From positions 744,001-808,000 of the forward strand of contig JAHQRK010000018.1 of assembly GCA_019828595.1 (NCBI GenBank): DNA of 64,000 nucleotides. The letters run 5' to 3'. Both the position numbers and the translations under genes were made by a program. Below, one piece after another: positions 1-11,687 of the stretch. Each line of letters starts with the position of its first letter. Within the stretch, counting starts at the first letter, position 1. This DNA is from Aphanomyces cochlioides (taxonomy: Eukaryota > Oomycota > Saprolegniomycetes > Saprolegniales > Verrucalvaceae). The notes under the pieces were generated by a model. It saw nothing but the letters and a program-made list of their open reading frames with translations, did no database searches and was not told the DNA's origin.

Positions 1-3000
1 AGACCAGCGCACAGTATGGCCTTCGATAGCAACGTGGGCCGCAAAATGGGTAAATACACCTTCATGGGGAAAGTAGAAGTAGAACACAATCGTCTCGGTC
101 TCGTTTCCGTTCAACACAAACGTTGTATTCTGAGTGTAAAATCCACCTCGCGATATTGGAATGGTTCCCTCGGGAATTTGGACTAGAAGACTCAGACTTG
201 GTGTTGCTTGAGGACTCAAATTACTGACTGTCACTTGGCACCCATAACGAGTCTGACGAACGAATTCTTTTACTGGCTTCAACAGTCCTTGACTGAGATT
301 CGACTCTTGAGGATTGAATATAGTCTGAGTAACAATCAAGTTTGAGCCAACCATAGCAAGGCTGTCATCGAGATCTTGATTGTCGTCAGGTCGAATATCT
401 TCAAAATACACAATGACGGGGCTTGTGGTTCGAATATTCAGTGAAGAATCCGTGGCGTCAATTTCCCATTGACTCGACTGAAATGGTAAGGTCAAAACTG
501 CAAGAGCCAGCATAATCTCGGCAAATGACGACGCAGCGACTGGAAAATGTGCAGATAAGAATGGTGTATCCCATTTTTGTTCCTTGATGTAACGAGCGTA
601 TTCCAACCAAAATGTATTCATGGCCGACAGTCCCCATTGTTTGGTTGTTAAAGCTGTCACTGCAGTAACCAAACCACCAAGAAGTCGTTGGGGCTCATCT
701 TTTCCGTCGTGATAACGTCGTTCTTGCGTCATTTTCGTTTTTCCAGGAGCTTTGAAGACTTTTCGCCTTTTTGCTTTTCTCTCAGTGTCCGAATCATCGT
801 TATCGCCATCGCCATCATTGGATTCATCGCCATCATCATGGACTCCTTCATTGGGCACGTCAATCTCCTGCCAGTCATCATCGGCTTCTTCATCGTAGTC
901 GCTTTCATCCTCATCGTCGTCAAAGAGCACCCCAGGAGCCACGGGGGCTGACGACCGTGATGCTTTCATAGCAAGGGATCGACTCAATCCTCCAGAAGAA
1001 GTTGATGCCATCGGTTGGCCGAACGAAAAACCAGTCGCATGAGAGCTTTCAATAGTTTCTTCAACTGTTTCGTTCTCATTGCGGTGTTTGATAGGCTGTG
1101 TGTGATCAGTACATTTCGATGTCATGACATGCTCGAACACTTTGTCAAGATCAAAAGCATTCGACTCATCTCGATAGCTCTCAATAAGAGAAATCACATT
1201 TTGGCAAACGACCTTGGCCTCATCACCTGGTAAGCGCTCGGCAAGGAGCAATTTCTCGATCACGGTAAGGGAATTGAATTTCATGATGTTTTGATAATAT
1301 GATCGGAGCACCTGTGAGTCGTTCAGTAGATACCAGTCCACCAAGTCTTTGGAAAATTTATTCTTGATGTGTGGCTTAACAACGGTATCGAAGAAAGTTC
1401 GGTCTCTCTTGAATAGAAAAACATTCAACTCGTTCGAGACGTCCTCGCTGTAGATCATTTCCTTTGTCTTTTGGTCGAGTGTCGGCCAAACATTCACGTA
1501 CTCGTTGAAGAGTACTTCGTGGTTAGTCATCGCGTCAAAGAGGCTAAACGCGTTCTCCACACTGTCATAAACTTCCACTTTACTAGAGGCTCTGCATGGC
1601 AAAACAGTGTTTGCATTAGAAGGGAGGCAGCGGTATCCACGAACTTGAACTGAATGGGTGTCGGGTTCTAGACCAAGAGCTTCATTTCGTTCCAAGCAAG
1701 TACTTTTTAGTTTCATCATCCACTGGGGTGATCCATCCGACAGCGATCCAAAAAAGGCGCTGCATCTTCTTGAAACGGAGTCAACACCATCAACAACGTC
1801 CACAATAATGTCATAAGAGCCACTCAACTGATCATCCACGGTCACCGTTGCTACTCCATTCGAGTCAAAATAAACGTTGCTTGTGATAAGCGAGCATCCA
1901 TCAAGGAAATTCGTATGAGCTGTGCTTGGGCGAGTAGTTCTAAGGCTTGATGGCGCCATACACATCATCGGATGACCACCACATCGTAGTAGTTTGCTTT
2001 TCTCCGTACCCTTTTTGTAAGATTCACCACTTTTTGCTTCTGCCAAAGTCGAGCTCTCAGTCTCTTTCACCTTGAAAGGGTTAAGTGTGACTGAAGGTAA
2101 TTGCAGTTGATTTCCTTGTAGCAAACGAGAATGAGGATGCTGGAGTTCATATGCTCGTCGACCCAAAATATAGGCATATTCGTCACCAATTCGCTTACTT
2201 TCAAAGTATTCGTTTTTCGGCACAGTCGCATCGTAGACTCGAATCGATTTGTTCTGCTCCCTGAAATCAGTCGTGTGGAGTTCGTTGCCGATAAACCGCT
2301 TGAACGTCAAATGCACGCGTGAACTCGGTGTTGTGTTGATGCCATACAACTTGATGATACGGCCATCGATGGATACTCTGTCCAACATGACAGGATGTAT
2401 ACGGTCTTGCTTCAAGAGTGTCAATCCATTTGTGACATAACCGCCAACAGCCGACTCGCCCACTTTAATCCGCAACGTCAATTCAACTGGTTTCACGACG
2501 ATCATAAAATCTCCCACAAATGGAGCCCTGAACTGCAAGCTCGGGCCGCGACCAAGAGATAAAGTCGACTGACTCACAACTTCTTGGAGATTCGTTGACG
2601 ACACGTCCACTAGCTTGAAGACCACAATATCCCGATTTTGTATCCATTGCTCAATGTCGTCTTCAATTGCTTGTGGAACAGGAAAGCAAAGAGTGTCATC
2701 TTGCAATGACGTTTGAAATGTCCAAGTTCTGTCTTGCATTGCTCGTGTCACCCATGAATGTGATTTCCACCCAGGCAGATCCCACGATATCGATTGGTTG
2801 TCAACATCCACTTGAACTTTCGTCACGTGCTTCAAATCACCAAGTTGAACTGCACCCTCGTCGTTCGTGGTCAGTTCTCTTGTTATGGCCTTTTTGAATA
2901 AGCAGTGGTAAACCGACACCTTCACGTCCACATGAGCAATAGGTTCGCCGTTGTGACCTAAGATGAGAATCAAGTATATCTCTTTGCCACTGGAGTCAGG

Positions 3001-5823
3001 GATTCGCTTAAGGTAGGGGCTGAAAAGAACGTCATCACTAGTTGGACGCGGAATATTGAAGACTCGAGAATCCATCACTTGGCAGAGCCTTGCCACACGT
3101 GCAGTTGTTGTGACTTCATTCAACGAATATCGGCTTCTAACTTCACCCTTCAAAACAACGTGGAATGAAACAGCTTCCAGTGGAATATTAAATGAAGCAA
3201 CTAAGTCGTTCGAGTCATCAATTGGAGGCAGGTTGCGAATTTCTCGTTTTGTCTGGACGGATGTGCCACTGGTGAACACCAAAGAAATGACCAAGTTTTC
3301 GAGCAGGCTTGTTGATACAACACAGCCATTTGCATATAAGAATGTTCGAATGACAACGGTGGCTTTGATTCCTACGATTCAAATAGTCAAGAATTTGTCT
3401 CATGTAATCAATACCTGGGATAAGTTGCTCATTGTCAATATTGATGTGCGCCTTCATAACGTAGCTTTCTTCACAATACTTGAACTTGTCCAATATTCCA
3501 AATGAGTCGACACCAACGTAAATTGGACTTTGAATTTCCACCGGTGCCGCACGAGTCTCTTCTGTCGACGAGAAAAATGGCACAAGAATCTTGCCGTCCG
3601 AAGATCCAACAAATGTTTGGTGTTTTGATGTGTCCTTGATATCAGGGACCACAGCAAATGCCTTGGGTACAACACGATTCTCTTCGTCGAATACAAGCAA
3701 CTCATGACCTTTTGAAGTGATTTGTTGAGTAAATCGCAAGAACCCTTTGCGTACAACAGCTCGGCAAGCTGTGTTTTCACCTACCACTTCAATCACATAA
3801 ACTCCTCGTTGACTTTCCTCCAAAGAAGCAAATTTAACAATATGTTGAGTCTTCACATAGCTGGGCAAGTGAGCGAACGTAACTCGCATTTCTTCATTTG
3901 GAAGCAATCCTTCCAAAGAAATGTCACTTTCAATTTCTCGAAACGTTCGTTTGTAGTGATCACTCACGTTGATCTCGAACAGTTGGATTGTGAGAGCCTT
4001 GACATTTTTCACATCCAATACAAGGGATACAGGTTCGCTGAGTGAAAACGTCGTCGGATTTGATTTACTGAAGGAAACTTCGGATCCATGGAAAACACGC
4101 TGTTTATCAGCTGGTTTGGTGATATCATGCTCGAAATCACTGCGTGCTCCAATGCCGCTTGTCAGCATTGCGATGGCATTTTGACTTTTAATATAATCAC
4201 CACTCAAGTAAGGTGCGAATTCCTGAACACTAGTTCCTTTAACAACAAGGGTACTGAACATGTGTCGAACTAACTCCTATCACAACATCAGTGCGTCAAA
4301 GAACGAAATAGTATACCTCATCGGAATCTGCAGTAAGCGTGTATCCCAGACGAATAGCCAACTTGGACACAGGTACTTTAGATCCCATGGAACTGCTATG
4401 GTCTTGCTGTTTTTGAGGTTGCAGACCAGGGCCAAATGTGGATTGTGCAGATCCGGATACTGATGCTCGATAAGGCGAAGGTTTAGATCGAAAGTCTGCA
4501 GTCTTGAAGCCGTCATTTGCACTTGTTTCAGTTAGAACAACCATAGCTTCAAATTCAGCAGATCGGATAAAACTCTCATTCACGAACGAGGCGCCGAGGC
4601 GAGGAATTGAAATGTATTGGAGAAACAAACTGTGCAGAGGTTGCTCACTCTGTTTGTACTGAATCAACTGAAGCCAACGATGCAAGATAACTAAGCGCAA
4701 ACCATTGAGTTCCAGTCCAAACCGATCCAACGCTTGTAGAGCCGAGGAAAAAAAGGTTTCTTCATCGGGATTTGCGGCTTTCAATAACAACAGATAATTT
4801 TCGGCAAAGGCGACGCTGTCAAAAAGAATTGTAGCACATTTTGACCATACAGCATCCAATTGAATAATGTTGAGACGCTTGTGATAAGGACCTTTTCCAA
4901 ACACATCCTCGATGATACCATTATTGACATTGTTTTGATGTGTCTTCAAGATGTGCTCTGATATGACGTCAGTAAACCTAGAATATCTGTCACGTCATCG
5001 CACTACAGTGTTCTTACACATCACAATCACTCCATGGCAATACTTCGTTTGATAGCATATAATTTAATACTGTCCATTTCTCATCTTTCGTCCAATCTGG
5101 GAGAGCTTCAGATGATGCGAGTAGAGTAAAGAATTCTTGTCCAATATATGTGTTGATTTCACTCAGTACGTTCTGACCCTGGTACGATAATTGCCACTTG
5201 TCGTCTTGGTATGAAATATTTGTTTTGATTTCTTGTAGTTTTTCTTGTTTTATCGTTTCGATATCGTAGCTAGAACTTGGTCAATACTCACACCTAAATT
5301 TTTCGTACCATAATTGATTTGGTTTCATGGAACTTGCTGCGTCAAACGTAGATTTCACTTCCTTTGGACGCGACGCATTGAAGTCCAGACCAAGAGCTTC
5401 AGTAAAATACTTTTGCGCACTACTGTGTCCTTTTTCGAGTAGTAGTAGATGAAGTCGCAATCGAATCCGCTTGGCACGTTTGTATCCCCCATTCGAGTCC
5501 AATTCATCCGCATGTTTCAAAATCGTTCGAATGTCTTCTTCAGTTGTTGGTCCATTCACATTCAGCTCATGAATTAATTGAATTGCGTGGAAGTAGAGAT
5601 ACTCTGGCGACTTGGGAGACAAAGTGGACAAGACACTTGCACGATCATCGGCCAAAGCAAGTTGCTCTTCAATCGTGATTTCGTTGTTGTCGGAAGCTCC
5701 CTCCAATTCAATTTCACTTCTTATCTCTCCATCTATTGGCTTGGTTTGCGCTTGAACTTGGAGTTGTTTACGAGGAGCTTTTCCTCCAGTGGACTTTCTC
5801 GCGGTTTGCTTTGTGCGAGCCAT
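1..5823 (-). CDS. Giant protein with an N-terminal histone H3-tail sequence and MG/alpha-2-macroglobulin-like body (3' end outside window)
   Basis: Five exons were traced: 5823-5294, 5269-5018, 4977-4317, 4276-3415 and 3371 to beyond position 1. The introns are 24, 40, 40 and 43 nt, and the joined frame is open for 1,892 codons to the window edge. From the ATG at 5823 the protein reads Met followed by ARTKQTARKSTGGKAPRKQL, identical to the first 20 residues of mature histone H3, and then diverges (QVQAQTKPIDGE). The histone fold is absent. The body has beta-sheet-like modules such as 'LGHNGEPIAHVDVKV', which recall the MG domains of alpha-2-macroglobulins; no thioester motif was seen. Near the window edge there is a very acidic stretch followed by a KRRK nuclear-signal-like cluster (about 760-900). 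The frame is also open upstream to an ATG at 5871; starting there would bury the H3 sequence internally. Function is unknown. The gene structure is well supported; the MG assignment is tentative. Confidence 0.8.
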
Positions 5824-6361
5824 GGCAAATTCAGAAATGCGCCAAACTGTCAGTAGCCAATTGATCAACATTCCTCCATAACTTCGAATTTGAATGCCAA
5901 GTCATTTCAAAAGATGTCTTCTGCTCGGCAATCTAGACACGCGCACTTTGCGTCGCGACCATCTTCTTCCTGCTTTCCCTTGCAATCATTGGATCCAAAA
6001 TTGCATTTCCGTTTCTTCACAATCCTCAGAAATGCATAGGGGGAATGCAAGCTAGTCTCGGACCGCTTTCGTATCTGTTTCATTGAAATCACTTGTCCAA
6101 ATTCAAGTGACATTTTTCTGCAGATTTGACTTGGAAAGGCGACAGATACAAGCAATTAGCCTCGCTCTAGCATAACACCTGAATATTCGCGGCATGAATA
6201 TCGACATAGATGAGAAAGAAGGGGCAAGGTTCGTCCCGAGACCACTTCGCTTCCACCTAAGGTCGTCCACCTCATCTTCAACACAACACTAATTAGTGGG
6301 ACTGAATATGTAGTGACACTAAAAAAGTTTCTTGTTTGGGCTACCACACGCACATTAAAGC
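5824..6361. other. Divergent intergenic region between the H3-tail gene and TFIIE-alpha
   Basis: This 538-bp gap lies between two divergent start codons and presumably carries both promoters. A minus-strand frame at 6113-5907 (68 codons, ATG start, several Cys near the C-terminus, basic KKRK run) is open, but I do not recognise it and cannot connect it by splicing to a neighbour. No RNA gene or repeat was seen. Confidence 0.4.
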
Positions 6362-8122
6362 ATGACGCAGTTGGTCGAGAACTTGGCCAAGATAGTCGCT
6401 CGGTACATCAAGCGCCGCTCCGAACGAGTTTATAGATGATGTTGGATATGTAGGGCTTTTTATACAGATGAACATATTGTCGTGATTGAAGCTTTACTGC
6501 GGGAAAAGTACCTCAAGGTAAGGAGCAAGTCGACCAGATCAAGGTTCAAGCAGGTTAGGACGATGAAATGGGAAATGCTGTCAATCTGCAAACAAAACAA
6601 GTGAGGAAGATATGCCACGAGCTTGAAATTGATCACTTAGTGTTGAGGTGAGTGATCCCTGCGATCACTTTGATGACTTTGCCTGATTAGAGAAGAAGTA
6701 AACGACAAGAATGTCGGCGGCGCATCCAAAGCAACCTACTGGTACACTTACATGCTGCAAAAGCGATTAATCAGCTTGCTTTTAGGTACATTGACTACAA
6801 GTACTTTGTCGATGTCGTTCGCTATCGATTATTCTTGATGCGAACGCGATTGATGGAAAACGAGTCGCTTGAAATCGAACGGCAAACATACCGTTGTGAG
6901 AATGATGACTGTGGGCGCGAATACACAGCACTGGAAGCACAAAAACTACTTACCCCTGATATCCATGAATTCTTTTGTGGTCATTGCAACTCGAGACTTC
7001 TGGAAGTAATAGGTTCGTCATCGGCTTCCCTGATTCTTCATCGTTAGTGCGACAATAATGAGCGTTTAAGAAGCGTTCAAGGCCTTCTCAAGAAGGTAAG
7101 GTCAGTTCCATGGCACTGGGATCACGTCGAGATAGTATACTGCTCAAGTAAACAAAGCAGAAGACCTTCACGAGAGCATCAATGAGTGCCTGAAGAAAAT
7201 TCAAGATTTCTTCAACACTGGTCAAGCCTTACCATCGTGCGTCACCAAAATTTGTATTCTGTTGCTCACATGAGTATCACAGTAACCTACCAAGTGAGAA
7301 TCGTGCAGCTGGTCAAGGCGGTGATAGCCTTCGTGCTCCAACTGCTCGAGGAGGCGGTGGTGGAGGTGGAGGAGGTGGAGGTGGCGGTCGCTCAAACGAG
7401 CCACAAGCATCCCTCTTGTATGGAAATCGGGTGCGTTCTCATTTACGCGACACATGCCTGATTGTGCTTAGGCTCCTGAAGTGGTCGTGGCCATCTCAAC
7501 AGACAATCAACCTGTACACCCAGAGCATATTGTGATCCAAAATTGACTATTTATGTAGAGAAACGAAGTGAAATTGGATACCGCTAAGGCAGCGAAGGCC
7601 ATGCCAACCTTTCTACAAGGCAGTACCATGAGTAATGACATGGCTGCTAAGTACAAGCAAAACAACTTGGCTCCGTCACTCGTTGGGAATTTTGCAGCTC
7701 AGCCCGTCAAGGAAGAAGTGGAAGAAGTACCTGATGACGAAGCTTTGCGTGCAGAAATTGTACTGGGCGATTCCTTGAGTGGGCAAAGTAAACGAGATGA
7801 TGGTTTCGATGACGATGAAGAACAAGACATGGTAGACCAATTGTTGAAAGTATGGCTTATCGAGAACCATAGGAATGGGAATGGTGTGAAACAAGCCAGG
7901 AGGATGCTGACATTGATCTCGATTTCTTGAACGAAGTCGTCACAGTACAAGGCGTCAAGCATGAACTCCTCTCGCTCACTGACAGTGATTTGGAGCAAAT
8001 GACGCGTGAAGAATATGTGGTAAGTTTCAACATGAAACAATTCAACCAACTGAGGATGCTATTAGGATTATTTTCATAAATGCAAACTCTTGCGTGAGCG
8101 ATTTGGCAGACGAAAGTTCTAA
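6362..8122 (+). CDS. GTF2E1: Transcription initiation factor TFIIE, alpha subunit
   Basis: Twelve exons join into 423 aa: 6362-6402, 6454-6517, 6559-6647, 6691-6741, 6786-7005, 7048-7095, 7136-7236, 7283-7430, 7472-7513, 7559-7849, 7900-8019, 8066-8122. All introns are 40-51 nt GT-AG. The N-terminus is the TFIIE winged helix (FYTDEHIVVIEALLREKYL, then YWYIDYKYFVDVVRYRL). It is followed by the TFIIE zinc ribbon with the pairs CENDDC and CGHC. A glycine-rich linker (about 12 Gly near 7350-7390) and an acidic tail (FDDDEEQDMVDQ) lead to a conserved C-terminal segment, LTDSDLEQMTREEYVDYF. TFIIE recruits and regulates TFIIH at RNA polymerase II promoters in the nucleus. The gene is convergent with PAF1; the stop codons are 95 bp apart. 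Confidence 0.93.
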
Positions 8123-8217
8123 CTCTAACCATAATAAAACTTCACCCTCGTTGATTTATCAATGCATCTTCGTAATATTTGCATTTTGATTTTGGAATAC
8201 AAGGTCTTGTTGCAATT

Positions 8218-9838
8218 CTACTCGCTATCTTCGTCACTAACATCAGGGCTGCCGACGTTATCGGCTTCGGCTTTAACTTGTCCACCATGTCCAACAAGTC
8301 CATTCAAGCGTTCGTCGTAAATACCACCTGAAATATTGTAATTTTGCGCAGAGCACGCTGTCGAAGACGTACCGACTGTGAGAAGGCTTTCCATGCGTTT
8401 CTCTTCTTCCGCTTCATTGTATGGACGCCTGTAGACGACAGCTCCTCGGCGTCGTTTGTCGTCACCACCAAGCTACGATTATGAGAATGGCAATAAATTT
8501 TTTTTTGAATAAGTAGTGTTTACCTTCGTCTTCTTGAGCATAATATTGGTACTCATCGCGCAGTAAGTTGCTGACGTTGATTCGGGGTTGAGAACCAGCA
8601 TAAGCTGCTGCACGTCATTTGGAAACTACGAAGAATGTCATGAACAATTGTTCATTTGAAGTATTCTTACGTGATTGATGCTGAGGACATAATCGCGGAA
8701 GAATTTGAACTTTTCGCTGTTGCCTTCATCATCATCTTTGGTTTCTTCCTCATTCGTTGAGGGGAAGAGAATCGAACCCAACAAGACATCGCTAGTGTTG
8801 GGTTGCGACACCGTGACGACATTACGCAAGAGGGAACGGGATTCACGATCAAACATGGAGGGGTCATGAGTTTCCGTTGACGGCAAAATATCATACGACT
8901 ACACAGACATTAGTCAGGAGAGAATAGAGGGAAACATGCGGACCAAAATGGAATAAATATTGCTCGAGAGGATCTCGTCGGGAAAGACATCCCACACTTG
9001 CACAGGCTGGAGACTTTTGTTGAGAGGATGAACCTAGGAAGAAGTGTCGACAACCCCCCCATTACCATGCTTACCATGTTGTCTTCTGTGGGGCAAAGAT
9101 CGAAAGACTCTGTCGCGCGTTGTTCGAGATCCTTTTGCATAACGACGGACAGCATAGCTTGGTTCTTGTCTCGGATTTCCACTTGCAACTCACTTTCGTT
9201 TTTGAACTACAGTCACTTGTCACAAACGTATCAGATCGATGGTAGTCTACTTGATGCACAGCTTCACTGAGATCTGTTCCCATGAATTCTGAGCGTCGCA
9301 ACCAAGGTACATGCGGGCGAATCTTGGCCTTGGAGGTGGTCGAGCCGTTTACGATCTCGGGCATGTTGAGAAGTTCGATTTCTTGGTTGGACATGTAGCG
9401 TTGAGATGCATTCGGGACTTCAAACTTCTCGGGGTCAATAAGGTCGATGGGTAAGCCAAGGTTTGGCTCGACGTAAAACTCATGGACATAGTCCCGTTCA
9501 ACCAAAGTGGGTCTGTACTTGACAAATCGGTCAGGGTCATGTGGGTACTGGATGAACTTTGCATCGAATGGCAAATCAGGCAACTGGTTGCGGAATTCCA
9601 ATGTACCAATGAATTCAGACTGTCGACCGAGCAGGGCGCGACGTTTCTCCTGTGCTTGCTGTTCCAGGACTCGTCGTGTGTGGTCCTTACGCTCCTTTAG
9701 CTTATCATCCTTGTACTTTTGGATCTTTCGTCGATCCATCTCACTGAGCTTCTTGTCATCCTCCCGACTTCTTTTCTTTTCTCCATGGGAGTCGCTTCGC
9801 TTCTCTTCCCGTCGACTGGACTCGCTCGTCTTTTCCAT
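8218..9838 (-). CDS. PAF1: PAF1, RNA polymerase II-associated factor 1
   Basis: Six exons were traced: 9838-9251, 9206-9075, 9033-8944, 8898-8671, 8625-8524 and 8472-8218. All junctions are phase 0 with introns of 41-51 nt, giving 464 aa. Hallmarks are the lysine/glutamate-rich N-terminal region, 'EFRNQLPDLPFDAKFIQYPHDPDRFVKYRPT', and 'HVPWLRRSEFM'; these match the Paf1 core that scaffolds the PAF1 elongation complex with Ctr9 and Leo1. The C-terminus is acidic and Ser-rich (SPDVSDEDSE). Within the last exon a GT...AG segment of exactly 48 nt could be spliced out without changing frame, so a 448-aa isoform is possible. An upstream in-frame ATG at 9931 exists, but 9838 is preferred because the extension falls in ATCCGGAT-containing intergenic DNA. 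Confidence 0.92.
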
Positions 9839-9934
9839 GGTTGATGCTTGAGCTGCGGTTGGCACACTCGCCGCCAGGTCAGGGATGGTTGTGCCTAATT
9901 CGATGAAATTCGGATTTCGGATAAAATTCAAATC

Positions 9935-9942
9935 ATCCGGAT
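9935..9942. promoter_or_regulatory. ATCCGGAT palindrome upstream of PAF1
   Basis: This exact palindromic octamer lies about 97 bp upstream of the PAF1 start codon. It is followed by a TA-rich run and preceded by a degenerate copy (TTTCGGAT). It is one of about nine exact copies in the window. A regulatory role is inference. Confidence 0.35.
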
Positions 9943-10007
9943 AATTGGATCAAAAGACATTTAAAATCAACCATACATAGATTAAATGTATGACGTGGCA
10001 AAACCTC

Positions 10008-10950
10008 CTACTGGTTCAACATCTTCTCGTTGGTCTCGTAGAGTCCTTTGAAATACTTGACCGTCTTGACCTTGAGCTCCAACGTCGCGTCGTCGTCGCA
10101 CACTAACCAAGAGGAATCAGCCACTCGAACCAGCAATTTTTTGTTACCAATGACGGCTTTATTGTGGTTTTGGATCGCCGACACAGTCCACATGTGGTTC
10201 ACGCCTTCCTCGATGCATTTGTATAATGCATAGGCCTTGGAGTGTCCAGTAATGATGATTAAAACTTCACGTGCGTCCATGACAGTGGCAACACCAACTG
10301 TGAGCGCCATCTTCGGTACCAAATTCAAGTTTCCGCCGAAGAAACGAGAGTTTGCTACTATCGTGTCATAAGCCTAAGCAAGAAGAAGTGAATTTCTTGC
10401 ATTGAAGATTGAACATACCAATGTTTTGACGCGTGTGCGAGATGACAAAGATGAGCCCGGTTCATTGAATGCAATGTGCCCATCAGGACCAATACCTCCA
10501 AGGAATAGCTCAATTCCACCGTAGGATGCAATTTTTTCTTCATATCGTCTGCATTCTGCTTCAAGATCAGGCGCATTGCCATTCAAAATGTTGACATTTT
10601 CTCTCTTGATGTCAATGTGCTGGAAAAAGTTGGTCCACATAAAGGTGTGATAACTCTCAGGGTGATCCTCTGGGAGATTCACGTATTCATCCATGTTGAA
10701 CGTCACTACATTTTGGAAGCTCAACTTGCCTTCTTTGTGGTACTGGACTAGGCGTTTATACGTCGGTAACGGGGAGCTTCCAGTCGGACATCCTACAATA
10801 ATGAATCCAGCCTTTCGAATGTGCAAAAGCCACCCTACCGAGCACAAATGGACGCTCTGGCGTCGGTTGGAAAGCCTTGATTCGCTTTAGCACATAGGCC
10901 GCCACCCATTCAGCAACTTCAGCAGCATCTTTCTGAATGATCAAGCGCAT
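10008..10950 (-). CDS. GNPDA1: Glucosamine-6-phosphate deaminase/isomerase
   Basis: Exons 10950-10839, 10792-10419 and 10373-10008 (introns 46 and 45 nt) give 283 aa, the normal length for the family. The enzyme converts glucosamine-6-phosphate to fructose-6-phosphate and ammonia in the cytosol, linking amino-sugar turnover to glycolysis. Recognisable segments are [10 protein letters not shown] (phosphate loop), [22 protein letters not shown], '[19 protein letters not shown]' (active site) and [14 protein letters not shown]. The start at 10950 ([15 protein letters not shown]) aligns with the usual family N-terminus. The residue before PTGSS is Cys where Leu is usual. Confidence 0.95.
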
Positions 10951-11687
10951 TGCCGCCTCCACCGCGTTTTGAATTGTGAGGGTGTCGAAGATTCGCCAAA
11001 GATATCGATCGGGAACGCCGAATAATTATCCGGATGTTGAACTTTGCCGCGGATTGAATGCTCGACAGATGCAATGCGAATGGGACCACGGAGCGAAGAA
11101 GGCAGAAGGCAAGACTCAAACTAACAAAGGGCGAGGCTCACGGAATAGCATTTCCCATCGCCAGCAGTTATTCCCATATCTATAGCTATTTCTTCGTTGC
11201 GTTAGGAATGCCCGTTCGCGATTATGGAGCATGGAAGCTCTTGAGCATTTGCTCTTGGTCAATTACATAGAATGCCTTGAGTCTTGTTGTGCGCAACTAT
11301 CACTGAATCCTCATTGCAAAATAGTTGCGTACCCACCATGTATTTCTTTCAAGGCATGCTTCTCTAGCTTGCAAGTGAATGGTTGTCACTGTTGTCAATT
11401 GTGCCCTTGGAGGCATCCAGGAGCTGAGGAAACTTTGGGAGCCTGGAAGAAAAAAGCACGAATGATGACATGTTCACTGCGTGCTGCATGAGTCATATTG
11501 CTATGTAACACCACCGTCAAACTGAAGTTGGCCGCATGAGAGGAAGAAGACATTGAAAGAGCGAGAGGACTTCATGTTCTCATTGCGCTAATGTCTTCGA
11601 TGGAGCTCGAATAAGTTATCGCGACACTGCATCTTGATGACGGGTCGAGCCATTTGGAAGTATTGATTGCAGCCTTGGATTCGATTG
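10951..11687. other. Intergenic region with ATCCGGAT motif and an unassigned small frame
   Basis: This holds the GNPDA promoter side with the ATCCGGAT octamer at 11028-11035, 78 bp upstream of the start codon. Further on is a plus-strand frame at 11231-11491 (86 codons, Cys-rich centre with CCAQ, CHCCQLC) that I do not recognise; it could be a decayed gene. No RNA gene or clear repeat was seen. Confidence 0.35.
11028..11035. promoter_or_regulatory. ATCCGGAT palindrome upstream of the GNPDA gene
   Basis: This exact octamer copy sits in the context AATTATCCGGATGTTG, 78 bp upstream of the deaminase ATG. The motif recurs upstream of other genes in the window. Function is inferred only from position and recurrence. 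Confidence 0.35.

Noticed and set aside
5823..5871. Start at the upstream ATG (MLINWLLTVW...) for the giant protein
   Set aside because: It would place the exact H3 tail internally; the 5823 ATG reproduces the Met-Ala-Arg-Thr start of H3. Not excluded without transcript data.
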